DNA of 64,000 nucleotides from JAKSCF01 sp028279945 (GTDB lineage Bacteria > Bacillota > Clostridia > Peptostreptococcales > JAAYPU01): contig JANQMT010000078.1 of the NCBI GenBank assembly GCA_028279945.1, positions 1 to 64,000 of the forward strand, in the 5' to 3' direction. This document shows, in pieces, positions 16,247 through 23,818 of the stretch (position 1 is its first letter; each line of letters starts with the position of its first letter). The position numbers and the translations under genes are program-made. The notes under the pieces were generated by a model, which saw only the letters and a program-made list of their open reading frames with translations, was not told the origin of the DNA and made no database searches.

Positions 16247-16294
16247 AATCTCTATTAGAATCTCTATCAGAATTTCTATTAGAATTTCTGTCCC
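16247..16294. repeat. 12-bp tandem repeat, about four copies, in the BCCT-2 leader
   Basis: AATCTCTATTAG, AATCTCTATCAG, AATTTCTATTAG and a degenerate AATTTCTGTCCC lie head to tail. On the minus strand they sit just upstream of a TATAAT and ~40-85 bp upstream of ATG 16210, within the promoter or leader, where copy-number change could alter expression. Confidence 0.8.
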
Positions 16295-16423
16295 AATCTT
16301 CATTTTGTTTGTAGCTTGATACTGATTGTAGATGATATCTAATATTACGGAATTTAATTGCCGTTAATCATCTTTATGAATCACTGTTGTTCTTACCCCA
16401 CATCTCTATTTATTCTGATTCTG

Positions 16424-17836
16424 TTATACTAAACCGGTGCAATCAATATGATTATCCTTTAGATACTCCATAAGCTTAGATTGTATATCCCGTGGCAATT
16501 CAGGCTTCTTATACTTTTTGAGCATCTTTTCCTTTTTCTTATTAATATTGGTCAACAGCTTTCCATTAGGGGTTTCGCCTTTCTGAATTGCCCCTCTAAC
16601 GCTAACATCAGGAATAAATGTATGTTTTCTAAAGTTTGTAACCGTATGCTCATGGGTTAAGAATTCTCCCCCAATTCCTACGGTTTTTATGACTTCTAAA
16701 GGTATTGCGTTCTCATCTGTGCTTACACCTTCTACAACACGTTTTACCATTCCAACCATTTCAACATCAGCTATATATTTTTCAAAACACATGGATTCAT
16801 AGCTGCCTAAACCGCCGGCACTATGAAGTATAAAATTCATTTTTTCTTGGGCTGCTGTCAACAGCACCATCATCCCTTCATACCCTGCTTGGATGGATAC
16901 GGATTTTGCATCGGTTAATGTGCCGCCGCCTCTACATGGTACCCCATAATGCTTAGCTAAACCGGCACAATAAGTTACAGCTAATGCAGATTCCGGTGCT
17001 CCAATACAGAAACTTCCATTTTTCATATCAGCAACCGAAGTAGCCGAACCATATATAACCGGAGCCCCTTCTCTTATCATCTGAACTACCGCAATACCTG
17101 CTAAAGACTCAGCATTTGAGATGGCAATGGCTCCTCCTATACTAACCGGTCCAGTTGTTCCTGCCATTACAGCAGGTGCTATAATTACAGGCTGTCCGCT
17201 TCTTACATATACTAGCATCGTTTCTAACATAGTTTTGTCAAACATTAAGGGAGATGCACTGCTAATAATGGCTACAATTCTCGGTTTTGCCAGAAGCTCT
17301 TCTTTCCCACCAAAAACAATATTCAGCATGTCCATGGTCATTTCAGCTTCTCTTTGTCCTCCCATGCCCCCAAATATACACTTATCGGAGTGATTTAAAG
17401 TAGCATTCAGCATAATCTGATACAGATTATCTTGGTCTATATCACATGGTGTTACCATGACCCCGCCGTTTATATTAAAATGCGGCGTTTGCTGCACAAG
17501 TTTAAGAAAAGTAATATAGTCATCGTATTTTGCAGCTCTTAGGTTACCGTCAAAGTCTGCAATAAATGGAAAACCTGAATTGCATGAAAGGAATTCAGTA
17601 TGATCTCCGCCTATCAGCATGTCATGTTTGGAATTCCTAGCATATATTTTGAAAGTACCAGGCGCTTTTCCTACCCACTTCATGATTTGATCTCTCTTGA
17701 AATAAGCAATGTTATCTAAAACCTTTATATTATTATGCCTTAGTATTTCAAGTATTTCTTCATGAATAAATTTAATACCAACTTCTTCAAGTATTTTCAT
17801 AGTTCCTTCGTGAATATTATTTAGGTTTTCTTTCAT
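16424..17836 (-). CDS. MttB-family corrinoid-dependent methyltransferase without pyrrolysine (MttB-1)
   Basis: 470 residues from ATG 17836 (GGGAGGG 7 nt upstream). Family marks include NNIHEGTMKILEEVGIKF at the start, NGGVMVTPCDID, the glycine-rich core GGAIAISNAESLAG, and CRGGGTLTDAKSVSIQAGYE. The frame has no internal stop, so pyrrolysine is absent. Such members (MtgB, MtpB, MtcB types) demethylate quaternary amines such as glycine betaine, proline betaine or carnitine rather than trimethylamine. The methyl goes to a corrinoid protein like 6626-7258. It is transcribed after the sodium/solute symporter. Substrate not determinable here. Confidence 0.93.
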   Translation of the reverse strand: MKENLNNIHEGTMKILEEVGIKFIHEEILEILRHNNIKVLDNIAYFKRDQIMKWVGKAPGTFKIYARNSKHDMLIGGDHTEFLSCNSGFPFIADFDGNLRAAKYDDYITFLKLVQQTPHFNINGGVMVTPCDIDQDNLYQIMLNATLNHSDKCIFGGMGGQREAEMTMDMLNIVFGGKEELLAKPRIVAIISSASPLMFDKTMLETMLVYVRSGQPVIIAPAVMAGTTGPVSIGGAIAISNAESLAGIAVVQMIREGAPVIYGSATSVADMKNGSFCIGAPESALAVTYCAGLAKHYGVPCRGGGTLTDAKSVSIQAGYEGMMVLLTAAQEKMNFILHSAGGLGSYESMCFEKYIADVEMVGMVKRVVEGVSTDENAIPLEVIKTVGIGGEFLTHEHTVTNFRKHTFIPDVSVRGAIQKGETPNGKLLTNINKKKEKMLKKYKKPELPRDIQSKLMEYLKDNHIDCTGLV

Positions 17837-17966
17837 CTTGTTGCCCTCCCTGTCCATTTGTAAAATTTATTATGACTACAGCTAATTCAATAATACTTAA
17901 CTTAATTCCCTAATGTAAAAAGCAGGATGTCTCTGTGGGGTACTCATTAGAGCAAAAGCTAACTTC

Positions 17967-19406
17967 TTATATAGTATCATTACATTTGTTCTTTAAGAAC
18001 ATATTTGAAATTAATATCCCTAAACTCGTTGCAATTACAGCTGGTAATATCCCTCCACTTAAAAGTTTATATAAGGAAGGCACAGATTCAAATAAAATCG
18101 CTGCTACTACACCTAAGCCTAATCCAATTCTTGCTGAAACTACATTCATTTTAGATTTAAATTCTTTAGATTTTCTATCCCTCATTATTAAGCCAATTAC
18201 AAAGGCCGGAATTAATACGCCTCCGCATACGGTGTATCCATATATACCTAATCTATAAATAAATGGTGCATACAATGCACCAAATATTGATATAATACCT
18301 GCTAACAATGTTGCTATTTTAGAATATTTTATCCCTTTATCTTCAGGCAGCTTCCCTTCGGGATCTATGATATCTACAACCGCATTGGCTGCAGCACAAT
18401 TTAAGTGGGTATCAGCACAGGACATGGTTGCAGCCATTACTCCTAATGCTAAAAATACACCTACCCATGGAGGCATTTTATTTAATATTAACCATACTAA
18501 TGCTTTGTCGCCTACTTCTTGATGGATTACAAATGTTGAAATACCAATTGTAATGATAAAAAGAACTAATAAAATATTACAGAAAAATGTTATACCATAT
18601 GCCTTTCTTGCTGTTTGTACGTCCTTAGCTGCAAATGCTCTATTCCAAAAGATAGGATTAGATATTGCACCTAGCAAACCTACAGTAAAGCCGGCGATAA
18701 TTTCTACCTTAGGCGTTGCAAATAGATTCCACATTTTAGGATCTATGCTGCTGACTTGTTCTCCCAGCCAAGCAATGTCAAAATTGAAGGTTTTTAATCC
18801 AAGGAATATGACAGCTGCAGCAAAAAGCATTTGTATCGTTCCATGTAAAGCATCTGCATAAATTACAGCTGCCAATCCGCCATTTACTGTGTAGTATATG
18901 AATACTGCACCACATACGATTACTGCAACTCTAAAGTCTACATTAAATACTTGCTGTATGACGTATGCCAATCCCATTATTTGACCACCCGGCCAAACGA
19001 CATTGGGGAATAAGCTGGCAACACCCGAAATACGCCTAACCGTAATGTCTCCACCACATAAATAATCTGAAATATAATGGGGCATGGACATATATTTAAA
19101 TCTTGCTAAATACGGTGCCATTATATATCCTATTAAAATACCTCCCAAAAGCCCTTCTCCTAACCATAACCAATATGCCGAAGCTCCAAACATTGCACCT
19201 CTGCCTGCATGACCAATAAAGTTACCTGCTCCACTAAAGCTTGCCCAAGCAGTTAATAATAAAAGTAATGTCCCCGTTCTTTTACCTGCAATAAAATAAT
19301 CTTCTACATTAGCAGCTTTGCCTTTTGTTTTAATACCAATGATTATACAAGCTGCCAAATCTATTACTATAAGACCTGCAGATATCATCATAAAAGTAGT
19401 ACTCAT
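17967..19406 (-). CDS. Sodium/solute symporter (SSS family)
   Basis: 479 residues, about 13 membrane segments. SSS features include DYFIAGKRTGTLLLLLTAWASFSGAGNFIGHAG near the start, the SNPIFWNRAFAAKD loop, and MAATMSCADTHLNCAAANAV, which covers the sodium-site region. SSS carriers move proline, pantothenate, organic acids or similar compounds with Na+. It lies 130 bp before MttB-1, and a strong sigma-54 element is ~310 nt upstream at 19717-19733, so it is probably the first intact gene of an SSS-MttB-1-(BCCT-2) unit. It is probably an importer of the MttB-1 substrate (inference). Confidence 0.9.
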   Translation of the reverse strand: MSTTFMMISAGLIVIDLAACIIIGIKTKGKAANVEDYFIAGKRTGTLLLLLTAWASFSGAGNFIGHAGRGAMFGASAYWLWLGEGLLGGILIGYIMAPYLARFKYMSMPHYISDYLCGGDITVRRISGVASLFPNVVWPGGQIMGLAYVIQQVFNVDFRVAVIVCGAVFIYYTVNGGLAAVIYADALHGTIQMLFAAAVIFLGLKTFNFDIAWLGEQVSSIDPKMWNLFATPKVEIIAGFTVGLLGAISNPIFWNRAFAAKDVQTARKAYGITFFCNILLVLFIITIGISTFVIHQEVGDKALVWLILNKMPPWVGVFLALGVMAATMSCADTHLNCAAANAVVDIIDPEGKLPEDKGIKYSKIATLLAGIISIFGALYAPFIYRLGIYGYTVCGGVLIPAFVIGLIMRDRKSKEFKSKMNVVSARIGLGLGVVAAILFESVPSLYKLLSGGILPAVIATSLGILISNMFLKNKCNDTI

Positions 19407-19831
19407 AACTTATCCTCCTCAACGATTTATTTTCTTAATTCATTTACTAACCTACAAATTAAATGTTTAGATATTTTTAGAGTGATAAGTATGTAACATT
19501 GTATTATACAATAAATTTTGTTTATTCTTTTTTACATATGAATATTAAGAAATAGTAGGTTGATTAATCTTTATCAATAGGTTTGAGCAAATGATAAAAT
19601 TATAGGCTGACCATGGTCGAAACAAGTATTGTATCAAGAAAGTTTTAATAGTTATGTTGCATGTCACTCCTTTCTTAATTGATTTAAACAATCTTAATTT
19701 ATACACGCATCATACAAGCAATAGCCATGCCAAAAAAATATGACAATTCAGAATTTTCATATTTCTCACTCATTATATTTGCAAGTACCTTTTATTCTTG
19801 GTATACGTCAATTAATACTATTCACAGGCTA
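19407..19831. other. Long leader region upstream of the symporter
   Basis: It holds the sigma-54 element (19717-19733) and, ~55 nt downstream of it, AAGGAG followed by a five-codon frame MQHNY (19645-19662, minus). The rest is AT-rich with no gene. The ~300-nt leader may be a decayed gene or a regulatory leader. Confidence 0.5.
19717..19733 (-). promoter_or_regulatory. Sigma-54 (-24/-12) promoter upstream of the symporter
   Basis: The minus strand reads TTGGCATGGCTATTGCT: TGGCATG-N4-TTGCT with 10 nt between GG and GC, one base off the best consensus. The next gene downstream is the SSS symporter. Confidence 0.7.
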
Positions 19832-21241
19832 TTACATCATTTGTTTTACATCAGCTCCAATACTTTTTAAATATTTTAAAAGCTTTATTTTAATATCCAA
19901 AGATATATCTGGTTTCTCATAGTTATTTAGCATTTTATCTAATTTCTTTTTAACATTGCTTATATTTGCTTCATTCGTATCTTTGAAATTTTTCAAAACA
20001 CCTCTATGGCTCACTTCCGGTTTAAAGGGTTCCTTTCTGCAGTATTTTATAGTATGTTCAGTAGAAAGAAATTCTCCGCCAGGACCTACTTCCTTGATTA
20101 AGTCCACAGCTAAAGTATCATCATTGATCTCAAATCCATCCAGGTAATTCTTTATCATTCCGGTTATTTCTAAATCTATAATAAACTTCTCATATGACAT
20201 GGCACCATTACTGTCTAAAACACCGGCAGAATGAATAATCAAGTTCATTTTCTCCTGACAAGATATCATCATGGCCATCATACTTTCATACCCGCTTTGA
20301 ACAGAAACTGTTTTTGCATCGTTATTTGCTCCCCCACCACGACAAGGCAATCCATACTCTTTCGCCAATCTGGCACCATAGGCTATACACCATCCTGTAC
20401 CGGGAGACCCAAGAGAGCAAGAACCTGTCCTCATATCTGCTCTCGAACTCTGAAAACCATAAACAACAGGACACCCTTTATTTATCATTTGTGCAACCGC
20501 TATGCCTGCTAAAGCTTCAGCATTACTCAACGCAATTGTACCCGCAAGAGTAACAGGTGCTGTCATGCCTGTCATTGCTGCCGGTGTAACAATAACCGGT
20601 TGATTATGTTTTGCATAAACAAGCATAGTTTCTAACGAATTCTTATCAAACATCAACGGACTGGTTGTATTAACAATCGCAATGATTCTAGGCTTTTTCT
20701 TCAATTCTTCCTTGGAACCAAAAGTGATCTTTAACATATTCATTATTATTTCAGCTTCTCTTAATCCACCTGCTCCTCCCATCAAACATTTATCTGAATG
20801 AGTAATTGTAGAATATAACATTACCGGAGCACTATTTTTAATATCTATATCAGTGGGCTCAACGATAATTCCTCCATTGATATTAAAAGAATCGCTTTGA
20901 TGAACAATCTTAATAAATTTAACATAATCATCATACAAAGATGATCTTTTATTGCCATCTATATCAACAATACAGGCAGCCCCATAGCCCGGAGCAAACT
21001 CTACATTTTCTTCACCAATTTCTATGTTATATTTAGGATTTCTTGCATATAATGTGAATTTGTTTGGCGCCTCATTACACCACTTCATGATTTGATCTCT
21101 CTTAAAATAAGCAATGTTATCCGAAACCTTTATATCATTGCTCCTCAGTATTTCAAGTGTTTCTTCGTGATGAAACTTTATCCCAACTTCTTCAAGTATT
21201 TTCATACTTCCTTTGTGAATATTGTTTATGTTATCCCTCAT
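19832..21241 (-). CDS. MttB-family corrinoid-dependent methyltransferase without pyrrolysine (MttB-2)
   Basis: 469 residues, a clear paralogue of MttB-1: same start (NNIHKGSMKILEEVGIKF), NGGIIVEPTDID, GTIALSNAEALAG and CRGGGANNDAKTVSVQSGYE. No in-frame stop, so no pyrrolysine. GGGAGGG precedes ATG 21241. Differences fall in likely substrate-facing positions (for example GSPGTGWCIAYGARLAKEYG against GAPESALAVTYCAGLAKHYG), which suggests a separate quaternary-amine substrate. It stands directly behind the sigma-54 element at 21415-21431 and next to the activator gene. Confidence 0.93.
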   Translation of the reverse strand: MRDNINNIHKGSMKILEEVGIKFHHEETLEILRSNDIKVSDNIAYFKRDQIMKWCNEAPNKFTLYARNPKYNIEIGEENVEFAPGYGAACIVDIDGNKRSSLYDDYVKFIKIVHQSDSFNINGGIIVEPTDIDIKNSAPVMLYSTITHSDKCLMGGAGGLREAEIIMNMLKITFGSKEELKKKPRIIAIVNTTSPLMFDKNSLETMLVYAKHNQPVIVTPAAMTGMTAPVTLAGTIALSNAEALAGIAVAQMINKGCPVVYGFQSSRADMRTGSCSLGSPGTGWCIAYGARLAKEYGLPCRGGGANNDAKTVSVQSGYESMMAMMISCQEKMNLIIHSAGVLDSNGAMSYEKFIIDLEITGMIKNYLDGFEINDDTLAVDLIKEVGPGGEFLSTEHTIKYCRKEPFKPEVSHRGVLKNFKDTNEANISNVKKKLDKMLNNYEKPDISLDIKIKLLKYLKSIGADVKQMM

Positions 21242-21414
21242 CTTTTAGCCCTCCCTGTATTTATAAAATTTATTATTGCTACAGCTAAATTTAATATATT
21301 TCACTCAATTATCCCGGCATAATCCTTGTTAATGCAACAAATATGCCATATCATTCTAGTTTTCTGATATTTTTACAATTTTTTCTATGATTTGAATATG
21401 TAATTAATACATAC

Positions 21415-21431
21415 AGCAATAATAAGGCCAA
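21415..21431 (-). promoter_or_regulatory. Sigma-54 (-24/-12) promoter for MttB-2
   Basis: The minus strand reads TTGGCCTTATTATTGCT with correct spacing, ~175 nt before ATG 21241. It belongs to the same repeat family as 4017-4034 and 6268-6284. Confidence 0.75.
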
Positions 21432-21574
21432 CCTTTTTGCACCTTTTTGCATGTATCAAAAAATTATATAGAAAAGAAAAAATTGAATTTCATCAAGTTT
21501 TTTTGTAAGTCATATCCAGATGTTAAATTTTTTTTAGCCTATCCGTTGGACACCAGTACAAAAAAAGCAAAAAA

Positions 21575-21593
21575 TTTTTGCAGACTGCAAAAA
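21575..21593. promoter_or_regulatory. Perfect palindrome, candidate activator enhancer
   Basis: TTTTTGCA-GAC-TGCAAAAA is a perfect 8-bp dyad ~145 bp upstream of the sigma-54 promoter at 21415-21431. The equivalent place in copy C keeps TTTTGCA-GAT-TGCAAA; copy B has a degenerate version near 6358-6375. Confidence 0.5.
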
Positions 21594-21617
21594 GGTATAT
21601 TTGCCATTGAACATAAA

Positions 21618-21652
21618 AAACCCGCAGCATTTTTTCTTCATACTACGGGGTT
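21618..21652 (-). terminator. Terminator of the sigma-54 activator gene
   Basis: AAACCCGCA pairs imperfectly with TACGGGGTT and a T6 tract follows on the minus strand, 9 bp past the activator stop. Two better-conserved copies exist at 4205-4238 and 6380-6412. Confidence 0.65.
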
Positions 21653-21660
21653 AAATATTA

Positions 21661-23394
21661 TTACTTTAATTTTTCACTCAAAAGAGCTTTTACATTAATA
21701 CCGCTGCGCTTAATATGATACTGAAGGTTTTGACGGCTCATCCCAAATGAACGGGCAGTTTTTGAAATATTCCCGCCATTCTCCAACAGCGCTTTTCGCA
21801 GCATATGAAACTCCGTATTTTTCATTATGCTGCTGAGAGATCTGGTATTCTCCTGCACTTCTCTCTCTCCATAGAAGGGTGACTCGGCTGAATTTAGAAT
21901 GTGATCCGGTATATAGTCTTTGGTAATGAACGATCGGTCGTTGGGCAAAATATTCATAGCATATTCAATAGCATGCTCCAGCTCCCGGACATTCCCCGGC
22001 CAATGATAAGCATTAAAAATTTCTAAAGTCGCGTTGTCAATATCTCGAACATTTTTAAGCAGCTTTTTGTTGAAACGGAGAATAAAATTTTTGGATAACA
22101 GAGGGATATCCTCTTTATGTTCCCTAAGTGGCGGAATGTTGATATTGATAACGCCTAAGCGATAGAATAAATCCCGGCGCAGCTTATTTTCCTCAATAGC
22201 TTGATAGGGTGGGATATTAATATTGGACAACACCCTGACATCCACATGAATCTCCTTCACGCCGCCCACCCGTCGGATCATACCATCTTGTAAAATGCGA
22301 AGCAGCTTAGACTGGAGCAAAATATTCATGGAATTGATTTCATCTAGCAAAAGAGTTCCGCCATTAGCCTGTTCAAACAGACCCACTCTTCTCTCTGACC
22401 CAGTATAGGCTCCTTTTTCCGTACCAAACAATAGTCCTTCTAACAAATTGTCCGGAATAGCAGCGCAGTTGATGGCTAAAAACGGGCCATTTGACCGCCG
22501 GCTGGCGTTATGAATGCTCTGAGCTAGAAGTTCTTTGCCGGTTCCGGTTTCCCCATAAATCATAACGGAGGAATCAGACTGCGCAATCTTCTGGCATCTG
22601 GTAACAACTTTATTCATAACCGAACTGATATGGATTATATCACTAAATTGATATTTGGCTGTTAGTACACTCTTTTCTTTCGTTCCTGTAGTAGCGGACT
22701 GCTCTAATAATTTGTTCTGCAAATCTATAATTTGCTTATGCAGTTCGCTGGTTGTAGACCAGTCCTCCATTACATTACAAACGCCTAATGTCTGACCATT
22801 TTGAACGATAGGGGAAATGTTCGCCACAATATCTACATTTTTTCCAAAACAGGTGGTGTAGTATTGGCGTAGATTCAGCTTTGGGCGCTTATCTCGAATA
22901 ACCTGAGGAACCCCAAGGAGCTGATCGTCCAGCATATGGTAAACCTCAGATACATGCTTGCCCAAAACATCTGAAGTCACCATAGAGTCCATATTGACCG
23001 CTGCATCATTGAGAAGGTAGACTCGTCCTTCTGCATCGAATAAAATAACTGCTTCACTAATTCTGTTAAGCACACTGATCAGCATATCATGACAGGCTTC
23101 ATTCGTAGCCACTCTAAAAACAATCATCTGTGTATGAGGTGGAAGATCTGAGAGTTTTGGTGTTGCACACCGGCACAAATACTCCCCAAAAGCAATATTA
23201 ACATATCGAACTTGGTCGGATTCCTCGCAAAGCAGTGCAGCAGACTCAGGCATACTGCTTCCTACCAAATTTCCACCGCCGTGAAGCAAGCGATCTCCTG
23301 CTTCATTGATAGACAGGATTTGGTTGTCCTCAGACACCAGTACAGCTCCAAATCCACACTGAGAGAGAATCTCCATAGCATCTACATATCTCAT
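21661..23394 (-). CDS. Sigma-54-dependent transcriptional activator with PAS domains
   Basis: About 577 residues. Two PAS-like sensing regions come first (residues ~1-105 and ~108-225; ISEAVILFDAEGRVYLLND is in the second). Then a short coiled linker and an AAA+ domain with Walker A GETGTGKELLA (~285), the sigma-54 contact loop as GAYTGS rather than GAFTGA, and Walker B LLLDEIN. A Fis-type helix-turn-helix (ISKTARSFGMSRQNLQYHIK) ends it. I prefer ATG 23394 because the G6 site is well spaced for it; ATG 23400 is also possible. It is divergent from the glycyl radical enzyme, and sigma-54 promoters occur throughout the cluster, so it is the likely master regulator of the pathway. Confidence 0.93.
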   Translation of the reverse strand: MRYVDAMEILSQCGFGAVLVSEDNQILSINEAGDRLLHGGGNLVGSSMPESAALLCEESDQVRYVNIAFGEYLCRCATPKLSDLPPHTQMIVFRVATNEACHDMLISVLNRISEAVILFDAEGRVYLLNDAAVNMDSMVTSDVLGKHVSEVYHMLDDQLLGVPQVIRDKRPKLNLRQYYTTCFGKNVDIVANISPIVQNGQTLGVCNVMEDWSTTSELHKQIIDLQNKLLEQSATTGTKEKSVLTAKYQFSDIIHISSVMNKVVTRCQKIAQSDSSVMIYGETGTGKELLAQSIHNASRRSNGPFLAINCAAIPDNLLEGLLFGTEKGAYTGSERRVGLFEQANGGTLLLDEINSMNILLQSKLLRILQDGMIRRVGGVKEIHVDVRVLSNINIPPYQAIEENKLRRDLFYRLGVININIPPLREHKEDIPLLSKNFILRFNKKLLKNVRDIDNATLEIFNAYHWPGNVRELEHAIEYAMNILPNDRSFITKDYIPDHILNSAESPFYGEREVQENTRSLSSIMKNTEFHMLRKALLENGGNISKTARSFGMSRQNLQYHIKRSGINVKALLSEKLK

Positions 23395-23528
23395 GACCAT
23401 TACCCCCCATTTTTATTCAGTTCATGCCATAACAACAGGTATTTTAAAAAAATAGCTTGATGCTTACCTTTACGGATTGGCCTATTGGCCTCTTAATAAT
23501 AATGTATACATAACCCGTCTAAAAGTAA

Positions 23529-23573
23529 AGCAAATTTTTTTTGCTCCTTTGTTAAAAACTGCAATGCAAAAAG
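23529..23573. promoter_or_regulatory. Candidate activator-binding elements upstream of the GRE
   Basis: AGCAA-N7-TTGCT (23529-23545) and CTGCAATGCAAAAAG (~23558-23572) lie 110-155 bp upstream of the GRE sigma-54 promoter. Both resemble the TGCAAAA dyads near the other promoters. The same block survives in relic B. Confidence 0.4.
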
Positions 23574-23683
23574 CTTGCTCATTTTTACAGATAATTTTCT
23601 TCTCACACAATAAAAATCGCAATAGAACCTTTGATACGCAGATATTCCCGGTTTTCTGGGTTCTTTTTTCCGGGTTCTTATTG

Positions 23684-23700
23684 TTGGCACGCCATTTGCT
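23684..23700 (+). promoter_or_regulatory. Sigma-54 (-24/-12) promoter of the glycyl radical enzyme
   Basis: TTGGCACGCCATTTGCT is a complete match to TGGCACG-N4-TTGCW. The start codon is ~118 nt further on at 23819. This is the best sigma-54 element in the window and faces away from the adjacent activator gene. Confidence 0.88.
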
Positions 23701-23818
23701 ATTTAACAAAAGTGAGGGAGGTTGGAAATGTCCCTCACTATTATGACTTGCACACCTCTTTTGAGGCCTGCACGAGAAAAAATAAAAACTAAGAATAAGA
23801 AAAAGGAGGTTTTTTCAT

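Noticed and set aside
16247..16294. Short CRISPR-like array
   Set aside because: The 12-bp units are directly adjacent with no unique spacers, and no cas gene is in the window.
16424..21241. Pyrrolysine-containing trimethylamine methyltransferase (true MttB)
   Set aside because: Both genes are read through without an in-frame stop, and no pylTSBCD genes are in the window. They belong to the non-Pyl branch.
23470..23500. TTGGCCTATTGGCC as an additional sigma-54 promoter near the activator start
   Set aside because: No TTGC element at the required distance on either strand.
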